From NCBI RefSeq assembly GCF_037975245.1, contig NC_092570.1:11325001-11389000 (forward strand): 64,000 nucleotides of DNA, given 5' to 3'. Positions 47,537 to 59,139 of this stretch are shown piece by piece. The notes under the pieces were generated by a model. It searched no databases and was not told the DNA's origin. It worked only from the letters and a program-made list of their open reading frames with translations. Every line of letters starts with the position of its first letter. The first letter of the stretch is position 1. Position numbers and translations under genes: made by a program. The stretch comes from Apostichopus japonicus. Its lineage: Eukaryota > Echinodermata > Holothuroidea > Aspidochirotida > Stichopodidae.

Positions 47537-49738
47537 CTGTTCAATGAAACAAAAAAATTGTCCGTAAATCATATAACTGAAATAGTAATTTTACTGTACA
47601 CCCCAAGCTTAATTGTATGCGTAATGAATCTGGTAATGACCAAATCATTACAAACAAACATGTTTTTATCATACCTACCCAAGAAAAAATATGAAAGAGA
47701 AAAGTAACAAACAAACACTTTGGCAGATTTCAATAATAACATATTGTTAACCCACAATGATTTAAACCCAGATAAGGATGATATATTCTTTCATACTCTT
47801 CTTCAACATATCCTTAAACCGTGGTACCTTTCAAGAAAATTGTGAGGATAATTTTGTGTTGCCCAACTGCTTGCTCAACAACCTGAGCTCACATGTCAAT
47901 GTACAATTTACTATGTAAACTTCCTGTCTAAGTGAACTGATTGGTTTCATATCACTAAAAGATGTCCAGTCTTTTGATCAAAGTTTGATGTACACTCATT
48001 ATTTACCTACTGTGTAAACTTCCTGTTTATGTGAGCAGTTGGTTTCATGAGTGAGAATTGAGATGCTAGCTTACTCCATGACATAAGCCCACCATTGTGA
48101 AAAATTCCTGTTTACATGCATAGCTAGTTTTCAGACTACCATTAACGCTAGATTACTCTCCACAAGAGATAGTTACGGTCACCAAATTTAATAGATTATA
48201 ATTTTTGAACACTAAACATCAGATCATTTAGGGCTCTTAAAATGCAATCTGGATTTGGTTGCTAGGCGGGGCCGTATCCTAGCAACCAAAAAGTTTTCCA
48301 ATTTTTTTTTGCCCAATTTCATCCTTTGAGACATATCGCAAGACACCATATCAATTTCAGGCAATTTTGAGAGGGTGGGCGTGGAGGCCACTGTTGATTT
48401 GGCATGGATGGACCCATATATAAAAATATGATAACTTATCACAACATTATAGCATCAGGCCTACACAAAAAACTGGTACTTTCTTACCTCCAGGCATGGC
48501 AATATAAAGGTTTATATAGGTGTAGCTATATGTACTAATATGTTCCCTCAATTTGTGAGGCTAATTTACCTTAGTTCTTGCATAGCAGTTGGGTTCCTTC
48601 AAAAATCCCAAACGCAGAAATGTACACATGATAGAGTCAGTAGATAACATATGTACACCCTGTTGCCCAAATGAACCATTAAAACTTGATTGCGTATATG
48701 CTGGCTGTGGCTGACCTTAGAAAAACCTAAGGTATAGTTGCATATGTAGCGCTGTGAAAACATGTGAATCAGTTAGGAGTGATTCTAAAGTATTTATGTA
48801 GATGCATTATTTTTATAGGAAAAACTGCAGGTCCATGTGGTTGTACGTGTACAGCACAGTAGGCCTTCCTCACTGGTGCATATTACAAAATTAGGGGATG
48901 CAGTTACTTTGAACACTAATTTCAGATACTTATTACAATTGGCCTTAGTTCTATATATGCCTAGTTAATTATGACTGGGCAAAGATGAGGCTTCAAACTT
49001 CTTTCTTTTTTTCAAATGCTCATTCACAAGAATATCTTCTTCAAACAAGGACAGCTGATAACAATTTAGAACCTGGAGGGGGTGGGGATGAACAGATCAC
49101 CTAGGCCTAGTGGTTAGAAAATATATTTCCATCAATTTGTTGAGGCAAAAACAGTTTACTTTTTGGTGATGAGAAGGCCCAGCTTTCCATTGCATAAATA
49201 TGAGTCAGTCTTCTTTAGAAAGGATACTTTCATTTTTAACTGTATACAGTATCTTCATGACAAGCATTCACAAACAGTGATGATGTTGACTCAGTAATAC
49301 AACTTACTGCTACTTTGTGCTAGGATAAGTATGATAAGGTTAGGATACGCTAGGCCCATTGGAAAAATAATGAATGATAGGCCTAGTTACATAGCCTAGG
49401 CATATCAAATCATGTATGTTACAAATACAATAGCATACTAGACACTGCGAAGTTCGAACACCTAAGCCTTAAAATACCCCAAAACTCCTGTATCTTCATT
49501 TTATTGACAAACATATACGTACATACTTGCACACAGGTCATTTTGGAGAGGAAATAACTGTAGCTTCGTAGTTTTTAGTGATATTGGCTTTTGCTTGTAG
49601 GTTATCATGGTGAAATCGTGTATTTCTTAGGGGTGTCCGAACTTGACAGTATTCTGTACTTCGCAATACTGATAGGCTATACATGTAACCTAGGACAACT
49701 ACCCTATACAGTTTTAGCCTAGCTTAGCAAATCATTAC

Positions 49739-50010
49739 CTTTTTGTGTGATCCTGAAGCAAATGTCCTGCGAAATATACGTTGCTCACAGAAGTCAAATC
49801 ATGGACATGTTTGTAGAGTTCTTTCTCCATTTGCCAGCTTACATAGGAACGTAGAAGATAGATCTTCGTGGCATCTCTTCGTCGCTGTTGTTCCTTTGCA
49901 CTGCTGTTTTTGTCAGGTCCATGCAACAAAGGCCTTCCTCCACTTAAGCTCGTTCCAGGATAAGGTCGTTTTATTTCGCCCGATTCTTCTTGCCCTGATT
50001 CTTTTTCCAT
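49739..50010 (-). CDS. Unrecognised nested gene, exon 1
   Basis: First coding exon of a three-exon gene lying inside the large UXS1 intron on the same strand. It starts at the ATG at 50010, the first in-frame ATG after a TAG at 50028-50026. The protein starts MEKESGQEESGEIKRPYPGT and continues with a basic, predicted helical stretch (EQQRRRDATKIYLLRSYVSW) ending in LLQDHTK. The donor AG|GTAATG leaves two bases, completed by G from exon 2 to give Arg. No signal peptide or membrane segment is visible. I do not recognise the family. The basic SYVSW region loosely recalls uncharacterised animal nuclear proteins, but this is weak. Confidence 0.75.
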
Positions 50011-50028
50011 GATTGTCACAATACTCTA

Positions 50029-51540
50029 ATCGAATGTACTTGGACGAAAATCGTACAGTATTCTTTACTCAAAAGGCACACAAACAACAAACTATCGAGG
50101 ACGGAAAGTCCTATGCGGTAAACAGTACAGTAAACTGAAATGCTGTGTTATAACATTATGTGTGCAATGGGTACGGGCTTGTTGCGCATACGCTTGCCTG
50201 TGCTATTCACTGATCTAAATTTGCCACCGAGGTCACGTGATTAATAGGGGTCCCATTAAACCTCGCTGAAACCTCGATAATGCTAGCGCCCTCAAAAAAA
50301 AGTCTACGAGCGATATCGCCTTTAATAAATATACAGATGTACACTGGATACATCCCTACATAGCTAATTTGGCATCCATCTGTTTTAGCTAGTATCATTT
50401 AAGTCTACAATTTAAAAATTTTTCAGAGGGGAGGACGGGGTGATCATACCCCAAACTCCACTAGAATGCTTGGTCCTATAACCACTATTGTCCACCCCTT
50501 CAAATGTTGCCCACCTGCCCCCACCCCCTCCCCGTTCAGCTTTGAGCTAGATCTGCCACTGTTGAAGATTGTTACAACTGGCCCAGCTAAGCAACAGTAG
50601 TAGCCTACCGCTATACAGTATCTTTCTTTATTGAGCTTCATAATTATGCCTTGGCTATTATCATATGAAAAACAAGTATTCATGTTTTGTTGTATACACC
50701 TTGTCACATATGAATTATGAAGTACATTGTACGATTCTTATTAGTTAAGCTTACATTTAAGTATAAGGCCTAGATGTTAGGGTAAACATCAGCTCAGCAA
50801 ATGTTCAGCTTATCTTTGTTTTTCATAATCATAAATATCTGTATACTTATCGCTTAGCTCTAAAGTCTGAAGCAACTCTGAATGAAAACATGGTCATGCA
50901 TGATGCACCACTCTGTGTGTATCAATACTGTTGACACCATCGAGTAAAACCTGGAGGTTTCATCCCACAGTAAAGCCACGTACCAGTCATAGAGGGTCAT
51001 GTTATTATGTGTTCCAGGGTGGTACTGATAATCTGCTATACTGCATTACTCTCCCCCATTGCCCTTTGTGATTTACTAACTAGTAAATGCATATGTGGGC
51101 TTAGAGCAGCAGACAACACAAAGTTACCTAGCAATGTCTCTACCTTAAAATTATAGTTGTAGTCATTGACCAACATTTATAGGTTAGTTCACCAGGCACA
51201 TTCCACAGTCCTACTACTTTGCTAATAATTCGGCAAGCAGGTCGTCTGCTCGGGACAAATCAGCCAACTTTGCCTACTACATATCACCAACCACTGAGAG
51301 TGAAAACAGATAGAATCATGAGCGATGATAGCCACCAACTCCATCAATTTTTCAACAGATCGGTTATTCCCAGAAGTGGAAGGATGCGGCTACCACCATC
51401 TCAAACGAATCAAACTTCTTCCGCATTCATTCCACAAGGCATCAAACTTTATAATGAAAACTTTCAACGTTAGATCTCGTCTGGCTGTTTCTTCTGTTCC
51501 GACTGTACTCTCTTGCCATTGTCATGAGCTTTGTATATTG
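50029..51540. other. 5' flank of nested gene and intron of UXS1
   Basis: Likely holds the nested gene's promoter, but no TATA box or clear start site could be picked. An open frame 51219-51473 (plus) is unrecognised; its position before the LINE allows, but does not show, an ORF1 remnant. Confidence 0.35.
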
Positions 51541-51544
51541 TGTT

Positions 51545-51925
51545 ACTGCATGTTTTAAAATGTCTTTCGTTTTCATATTCTTACAACTGTTTGATACTGT
51601 ACGTTTTAGGTTTTCATATTTTAATAATTGTATCTCATATCCTGCTTTAAAATGTCATTTGTTTTCATATTCTTACAACTGTTTGATACTGTACGTTTTA
51701 GGTTTTCATATTTTAATGTTTGTATCTCATATCCTGTTTTAAAATGTCATATGCTTTCATATTCTTACAATTGTTTGATACTGTGGGTTTTAGGTTTTCA
51801 TACTTGAATGTTTGTGTCTCATATCCTGTTTTAAAATGTCTTATGTTTTCTAATTTCTTACAATTGTTTGATACTGTACGTTTTAGGTTTTCATATATTA
51901 ATGTTTGTATCTCATATCCGGTTTG
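51545..51925 (+). repeat. 92-bp tandem repeat, about four copies
   Basis: Units contain AAAATGTCATTTGTTTTCAT, CTTACAAYTGTTTGATACTG and GTTTTAGGTTTTCATA, repeating at 51557, 51650, 51741 and 51833. It lies just upstream of the LINE ORF2 remnant, where some LINEs carry repeated promoter units. Confidence 0.88.
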
Positions 51926-52059
51926 CAATAATTCGCAAATTCATCGCTGAAATTTTCTGAAATATTTATGAGAGGGAACCTATAGCCACAAAGTTCAAAC
52001 ATGAAAAAACTATCTCAGGAAATTGTCTATGCTATGGTAGATACAGCTAGGTGGACTCT

Positions 52060-54475
52060 CTCCATGGGATTAATATTTGTATCTCTAGAATCTCTAATTG
52101 TTATGTTACAATGCTCCAAATGCCATGTATGCTAATTTGAACGCTTAAACGTGAACAGACCCACGTCTACTTTATTCAAGAGATGCAAAGTATGGAAAGC
52201 GATGAGAGTTACTGACAAATCGAATGGGGTGGTAAGATAATCTTTAATCATAGTTCTTCATAAAGACGGGGTGTTGCTATTCTTCTCAACCCAAATTATG
52301 CTTTTGACAGACTTAGGATTGTGCGTTTCAACAGTGGAAGGCTCATTATAGTTGAGGCTATGGTTTTGCAGTTGGTATTCACCCTAGTTATCCTGTATGA
52401 CCCAAGCTTAGATGATCCATCTTTCTTCTCCTCGGTCAATCTTAAACTTGCTAATTTTAACTGGGAATGTATAGTTATTGGGGGAGACTTTAACTTTGTA
52501 TTCAATTTAGAAATGGATAAAGAAGGGGGTAATCCTAGCACAAATTTTAATGCCAGGGAAAAATGCAAGGATTTAAATGAGGACCTAAGATCTAATATAT
52601 GTATGGAAGGAGCAAAACCCTGGGTATAAAAGATTCACCTGGTACTCAAACAAAATTATTGCTATTCATTGCAGACTCAATTTTTTCCTTATTTCACAAA
52701 TTTACTTATTCGGTGACAAGAATTTTTTCTCTGCCATTTTCAATTCTGATTACTCAGTTGTTCTTTTAGATATAAAGGTATTAAAGGAGGACAGATGCCC
52801 AAGTTTTTTGGAAATTTAATAATTCATTGCTTAATGATCCGGAATACAAGACTTTGATACTCACCAATATTTCAAGAGGTATAGACAATTATCAGGGTTG
52901 TAAACCCTCATTTAGATGGAAACTAATCTAAAGTTACCTATACATAATGCTTATGTGGCTTATAGTAAAAAGAAGGCTAGGGAGGGACGCCACAATGAAA
53001 TAACTTTGATGAAGGAAATTTCAGTCTACGAACAAGATTTCTCCCATACTAACTCCCCTGTTTGTTAAGAAAAATTGAAGAATACCAAAAATCAACTCCA
53101 TGAACTGTATGATTATAAAATATAAGGTATTCAAGTTCCATCGAAGGGCAAGGTTGAGAGTACAGAATCTAGAAAGGCGTAACAAAAAGTCCTGTATTAT
53201 TCAAAACTAAAGATGGCAGAAGGGATTGAGATGGTGGATCGCCCCCAAATTCTGAAGGAGTTGAGTGACTTTGCAAAGTTCTTTGTAAAGTGCAATATAT
53301 GCAATCCTAATTATATTTTCCATGATTTGAATGGTGACTCTCGCTCACTTTTGTAGTGGCAATGGTCTGTGAGGGGAGTCTCACAGAAGATGAATGCAAG
53401 GGTGACCTATTATCTTTGAACGACCGTAAAAGCCCAGGAAGTGATGGTTTGACAGCCGAATTCTGTAAACATTTTTGACTAGTATTGGAAATTTAGTTAC
53501 AACTTCCCTAAATTATGCATATGACCACTTACAATTCTCCCCTGGTCAAGGCCGTAGTATTATTACTCTTATCGGAAGCCCCAGAAAGACGCAACTCTTG
53601 GGAAAAACTACTGCCCAATTCACTCCTTAATATAGTCTACAAGACTTGTTCAAAGGCTGTTGCTTAGAGGATTAAGTCTGTAATTACATCTCTTATCAAT
53701 CAGAACTGGCTTTGTTAAAATAGATTTATAGGACAAAATATTCCTTTCAAACTTGATGTTAGAGATTTCTATAAAGAAAATAATCTGCCAGATCTATTAC
53801 TCTTGGTAGAATTCAAGAAGGCCTTCGATAGATTAGAGTGGAATTTTATATTCAAATGTGAAACGTCCTTTAACTTTAAGGAAGGGTTTATTAGATGAAT
53901 TCATACTTTGTATTCTAATGCTTCTGACAGCGTATGTAATAATGTCTACTCATTCCCTGACTTTCAATGTCAAGAGGGGTCAGACTGGGCTGCCCGTTAA
54001 GCCCCTATATATTTATTATCTGTGCAGAAGTACTTGCCCTTAAAATAAACAATTCTTGCATTATTAAAGGTAATTCCATTGTTAACCATGATACTAGAAG
54101 TTTACAGTATGCTGATGATACAGTAATTATCTTGACAGGTCTTTTGACAATTGATATTTTTAAGATTTTGAAAGTTCTTCAGGTTTGAAAGTCAATTACC
54201 AAAATCTAACACTTTTCCACTCCGTCCACTGGCCCATTAAAAACCGTATTTACTTAACAATTTTCACTCCAATTTACTTTTGGTCCGGTTACGTCACTTG
54301 GCATTACCTTTGACAAGGGTGATGATAGCCCATTTCACCTGAACTACGTACCAAAGCTTTCCCGTCTCAAAAGTTTGCTTATCTCTGGTCACAACGTGAC
54401 CTGACCCCTTTTGGGAAAAATCACAATTGCTAAATCTTTTGGGCTTTCCCAGCTTGTCTTCCTCTTTACCTAATC
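52060..54475 (+). pseudogene. Tx1/L1-type LINE ORF2, endonuclease and RT, decayed
   Basis: In order: VYFIQEM and GVAILLNPNYAFD (endonuclease N-part, about 52165-52310); IVIGGDFNFV (endonuclease, about 52470); FWKFNNSLLNDPEYK (about 52810); SPGSDGLTAEFCK (RT start, about 53434); FKKAFDRLEWNF (motif A, about 53813); RGVRLGCPLSPYIFIICAEV (motif B, by frameshift); YADDTVIIL (catalytic box, 54108-54119); and LLGKITIAKSFGLSQLVF. These are the APE endonuclease and RT of Tx1/L1-type LINEs. Many stops and frameshifts show it is dead. A hAT element interrupts it at 54476. Confidence 0.85.
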
Positions 54476-55346
54476 TAGTGTTTACACAGGTCCAAAAATC
54501 GGAAACAGGGTACCCGAGAGACGTAATCCGTCGGGTATCTGGGTACCCAGAAAACCCTCGTGTATTGCGATTTTCAAGAAACTACATATTGGATGCTATA
54601 ATAAATGAATTATATTCTCCACTGAAAATGTTTTCATGTTCAAATATGTAGGTGTAAGATAAGGTATAAAACCTTCCTCAATAATTTCTGTTTGCTCTTG
54701 TTTCTTTCATTAACTTGTTAATAACTTTATATAATTAACATCACTACTAACATCGCAATGCCGCCGCTGCTTATGTTTGCTCTCCACATCTATCATATAA
54801 ATATCAATTTAGCTTTTAAACGTTTTTTACTACTACTATCTGTTTTGCAGGCCTAGGGTTCGCATTAGCCGCGAGATTGCACAATTCGTGCAATTTCATT
54901 GCATTAGGAAGAAACGTTTAGTAAAAAGCCACTTGCAATTATTATTTTTTAGTTATCCCGTCTTTAATCCATCTAAGTAACATCTTGTAAAATTCCTTGT
55001 CAGTCTTACCTTCTATAAAACAAACGAATGAATAAATAATAATTGTGAGAATTCCTTCAATTTCTTCCACATGGTAGCCTAACAACACACTAAGTAAATG
55101 GTGAAATCTAGCCTATCCATCTGTTTAATCGCTGAAATTGTGACGCAGTTATTATGGAATACTTTCATTATTGCTGTTTATCTTCGACCACATGGTAGCC
55201 TAACACCACTCCAAGTCAATGAAAATCTTGCCTAACAATTGGTTTGCAAAAAAAACAAAGTCACAATTTGCGTAGGATTCGGGTAATAAATTAGGACCGG
55301 GTAGTATCGCGTCGGGAGGGTTCCCAGATCCCCTGTGCAAACAATA
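54476..55346 (+). mobile_element. hAT family 'TAGTGTTT', copy 5
   Basis: Starts TAGTGTTTACACAGGTCC and ends CCTGTGCAAACAATA. Perfect 8-bp duplication acctaatc (54468-54475, 55347-55354). 871 bp; the same order as copy 1 with fewer internal repeats. The LINE reading resumes right after it, confirming the boundaries. Confidence 0.94.
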
Positions 55347-55354
55347 ACCTAATC

Positions 55355-55910
55355 CCCCAGAAAATTTTGCAAAGAAGATTGAAGGTTGTATTTTCTCGTT
55401 CATAGGGAAAATGGACAAAGTTAAGCGTAGTTCTCTAATTGCCCTGACTTGCAAGGGTAGGTTAAAAGTGACACATGTCAGCAGTTTTATTCTAAAGTAG
55501 CCTAAAGTGCACGTGGATCAAAAGATATCTAGACGATTCTAAAGGTAACTTATTTTTTATTATTATCTCATGAAGTATGGAAAGTACATGCTGTATGAAT
55601 TTAATATCAGGGATAAGGATATTGTTATTGCAAACATGTCTATGGAAGACACAAGCAAAGCATGGTCAAAGTTAAGATTCTGGAATTCGGTGGAAAGCTG
55701 TGCAGATAAAATTATTTGGAATAATAGTAATATCCAAGTAAATAACAAAACCTTTTTTACAAAAGTTTGTTTGACCATGGTATAAAGTACATTAAAGATG
55801 TTTTCCATATTAACAACCCACTCAGTTATAACACATTTAAGACTAATTTCAGTGTTCGTTCCTGCCCTTTTATGGTTTAATAACGCATCATTGATGAGGT
55901 TTTTATCTAA
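55355..55910 (+). pseudogene. Tx1/L1-type LINE ORF2 C-terminal part
   Basis: Plus-strand readings PPENFAKKIEGCIFSFIGKM, DKVKRSSLIALTCKGRLKV, THVSSFIL, then KLRFWNSVESCADKIIWNNS and NIQVNNKTFFTK, FYGLIT. They match the post-RT region (FIWNGKxDKIKRxxL, LWYNSNIxIxGKxxFFKEW, YYGLI) and parallel the fragment at 15930-16399. The segment between the two halves is shortened, and there are stops. Confidence 0.75.
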
Positions 55911-57201
55911 ATAAATTTAAGTTTATACTGCAAGTTGAAAAGTTTCTTTTAAAGAAACTTGAAAAAGTCTTTCATATGATGCATACAGAAAAGCATTTGG
56001 TAATTGTTCAATGATATTTAATTAAGAATTAAGCTCTAACTGAGCCATTGCAAAGACATGTATCTTTGCATAGGCTACATTATGATCCATTGGGTAGCTT
56101 GGTTATTGTCTGATGTTATTTAAGTTTTGATTGAGAGCTGTTAAAATGACTTGTATGAAAGCACACACATTGATTTATATTAGAGTAGCAACAGAAAGTT
56201 TAATTACTAAAAATTACTAAAACTACTAAACACGCCAAGTGTGTAAATCGCTTGGAACGATATATGTGAAAAACTGTATGTAGTTATGTATATACTATAA
56301 TGAACACTATGATTCAGACAACAAAGGTAGGGAAAAAAGGGTGAAAGTAAAAAAAGGAGAAAGTATTATACCCTCATCTTTTCCACAGAAGAGGAAGGTA
56401 GTCAAGAGGATTTATTTCCTGAGTGCAAAAGTTTAGCTGGTTGGTGAGATATAGAGATTCCATGGAACAAAGCCTAAAGGTATCTCTTTTAGTAGCTCTT
56501 CTGATTTACAAAATCAAACTGAACTAACTCATGAGATATTTTTGAAGTATAACTATTCCATAAAGCTGATATTACTCTTATTTTGTTTACATTTCAAAAG
56601 CAAAACTTACCCGAAACTGGTATTCATCAATTTCCCTTTCCACAGAAATTCTCTCTTGTTTTGTTGGTATATTTGCAATATTTCTTGTTTGAATCATTGC
56701 TCAAAATTGTCCAAGGAAAGTAAAGTTAGTAGGGCACTTACATCAGTATAGCAAAGTTGGTAGTGCACAGATTTGTAATCCCAAAGGTAACTGGTTTGAA
56801 TCTAGTTGATCATCATGTCTTTCCAATACCCAAGTTTCTTCATGATTTACTTATATGCTGGATAACAACCTCATTGCTTTTATGACCCTTTTACATCCTC
56901 ACAGTAACTTCTATTTTAGTGGACTAAGGCACATGTTTTTAGTAATAAATACAAAAAACTTCACTCACTGCAGTAACCCTTTAACAGAAAGTTATTTAAA
57001 AAAAAGCTCACTTTGATGGCCTTCACCCAAATTATGGTAGACATTTCACAAAAACTTTTAAGTGAGGGCCTCTTTCCCGAAATAGCCACATGGCAGTGGT
57101 AACATTGAACAAAATAGACATTACAGAATGCCAACTCAGTGTCTATGCCTTTAAAAGCAAGTAGTTTTTGATAACAAAATATACTTCCTAGCCCGCCTTA
57201 C
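55911..57201. other. UXS1 intron stretch, nothing recognised
   Basis: A+T-rich, no exon, TE end or array recognised before the UXS1 exon at 57202. Confidence 0.5.
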
Positions 57202-57366
57202 CTCCATAGACTTCTGATGTTGACGCTAGAAGCAATCGAGCCTTAACCCTTCTGGCTAGACCGAGCATGTTGAGAGTTCCTATGGAACTAGTCTTGATGG
57301 TTTTGATGGGGTTATACATGTAGTGAGGAGGTGATGCTGGACATGCAAGATGGTATATCTGGTCAA
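57202..57366 (-). CDS. UXS1: UXS1 internal exon: substrate/NAD-binding part with TSE motif
   Basis: Exon of UDP-glucuronate decarboxylase, which converts UDP-glucuronic acid to UDP-xylose in the Golgi/ER lumen for proteoglycan synthesis. The 165-bp exon encodes [20 protein letters not shown], then [20 protein letters not shown] and [12 protein letters not shown], close to vertebrate UXS1 as I remember it. STSEVYG holds the Thr/Ser-Glu of the extended short-chain dehydrogenase (SDR) active site. The acceptor is ctacag before TTGACC and the donor is G|GTAAGG. The exon needs one base from the preceding exon (codon GTT) and leaves one G for the next (GAC), so both phases fit. Preceding exons (Rossmann GGAGFVG region) are not visible between 57367 and 64000. 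The intron downstream in gene sense is 28.6 kb. Confidence 0.96.
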
Positions 57367-59139
57367 CTGTAGATACAAACAAGTAACAAGTTTGAAAGGA
57401 ACTTTGTATTTGAATTACATTCTCCAAAATAATACAAAAGGTGTTGATAGAAATGCGTACAGCACAAATTCAGTGTTACCTTTATTTAATGGAGAGCAAA
57501 TAATAATATAGAATTTCCAAATTATGAATAAAAGAAGGCAATTTATATTCAGTTTATTGTGGAATTAATAGTATTTATATCATAACAAAGAATCATGCAC
57601 GAATGTACCACAGAAAAGCTCAGTTGTAAAGCAACTTTGGTAGGCATTATTCTATAAAATTATGCATTCGAAAGTCAATAAAACTTACAACAAAGAAATC
57701 AAATAATGTACTGAGGAGTTGCTTTCGGCTGGTCACTGGTTTGATTATGGTTTTTGAAACATTGTGTTTTACAACTGAGCAGGAAATCTCTCCACAGTGT
57801 GTCATTCCATTACTTATGAAAGTCAGGTAACAATTTGAGTAATAAAGAAATCATAAGGCAGCTGTGGCAGAATATCATCACTTCCAAGTGTCACAGAGTA
57901 ACCCTGTAATCTATGTCATTAAAGAATAATTATAAAAATCATAATCAGAAATATTATTTATAAAATGTGAACATCCAAGTTAACAATCTTCTATGATGTT
58001 GAGTACTCAATCATATAAAGATGAATTCAGCTAAGTAGTTGACATAATACATGTATTGATGGGCAACAATACTGAAATACGTACACCCACTTCACTCCGA
58101 GTTGATCTCTCTGTGCAATAGAACAAACAAGTACAATCTACGAAATCCTACTATTTTGCAAACTTTTAGATTTATGCTTTTTAAGAACTCATTTATCTAC
58201 AGAGCAGCCATTTATATTCAAAATGGGTACTTAGAATCTCTGTTATGATCTTTTTTAATCCTTTTCAACCTTTCATTCTAAAAAAAACCTTCTAATCCTC
58301 CATCTTATTTCTGATTTGTTCATGCTTTCATGATTGTACATTTTACGTCTTTTGTGTATCATTGTAATGTGTCCCATTTATAAATTTGTAATTTATGATG
58401 GAATAAAGAAATTGAAATTGACAATGTAAGCAGTATACAAAACCAGAAGACAAAACTGTTAGTGGTTCTAATGCCTAAACTTATTCAGTGTGGTAAGCCT
58501 TACATGGGTAATATTCTTGAACTTGTGCACACCAAAATGAAGAGCATTATTATTGACTAATGCAGCCAGCAAAATATAAAGGAAGGTACCAGGAATCAGT
58601 TAGCATGTTGACAAAGGCTATTTAATCACATAGCATAACCAGAAAGCCTGTCGGCTTTGTGTTTTCTTGCCATACAATTGCTAAATATTCTACATAAGTA
58701 TGTGACTATTGTAGAGCAAGTGACTTAAATTTGTCTGACAATTAAGTGAGAACCAGAAAAGATCAGAGAATATCCTTTTGGATATCAACCACTGGTAAGG
58801 ATTTCACAGTTTAGAGGTTTTTATTCCAATTCCTATGTGAAATATCTATACATACAGTGAATGAATAACAGCAAATTTTCTATTTTTTATTTTGAACATG
58901 CAAATCCCTTTAATAATTTTTATAAATTACTGAGCGCTCAACTGACATTGCTTAAACACCCCTCAAATATGTTCACAACCTGGTATAAAACCAGAATGAA
59001 AACATTTCATGGTTCCTTGCTGCTGTTCATTAGTTCCATTCATAGGGAAATTTCTAACAAAGCCCTAATTCAACAACAGCAATTTATGCTCACAATCTTT
59101 TGTTGCCAAAGTAATGCGAAGCCCTGATATCAATTGCAC
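57367..59139. other. UXS1 intron; possible LINE 3' tail inside
   Basis: No upstream UXS1 exon seen. The stretch 58240-58425 ends GGAATAAAGAAATTGAAATT, like the 3' tail of Jockey/CR1/RTE-type LINEs with a short ATTGAAATTG repeat, so it may be a 5'-truncated LINE end; low confidence. Confidence 0.4.
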
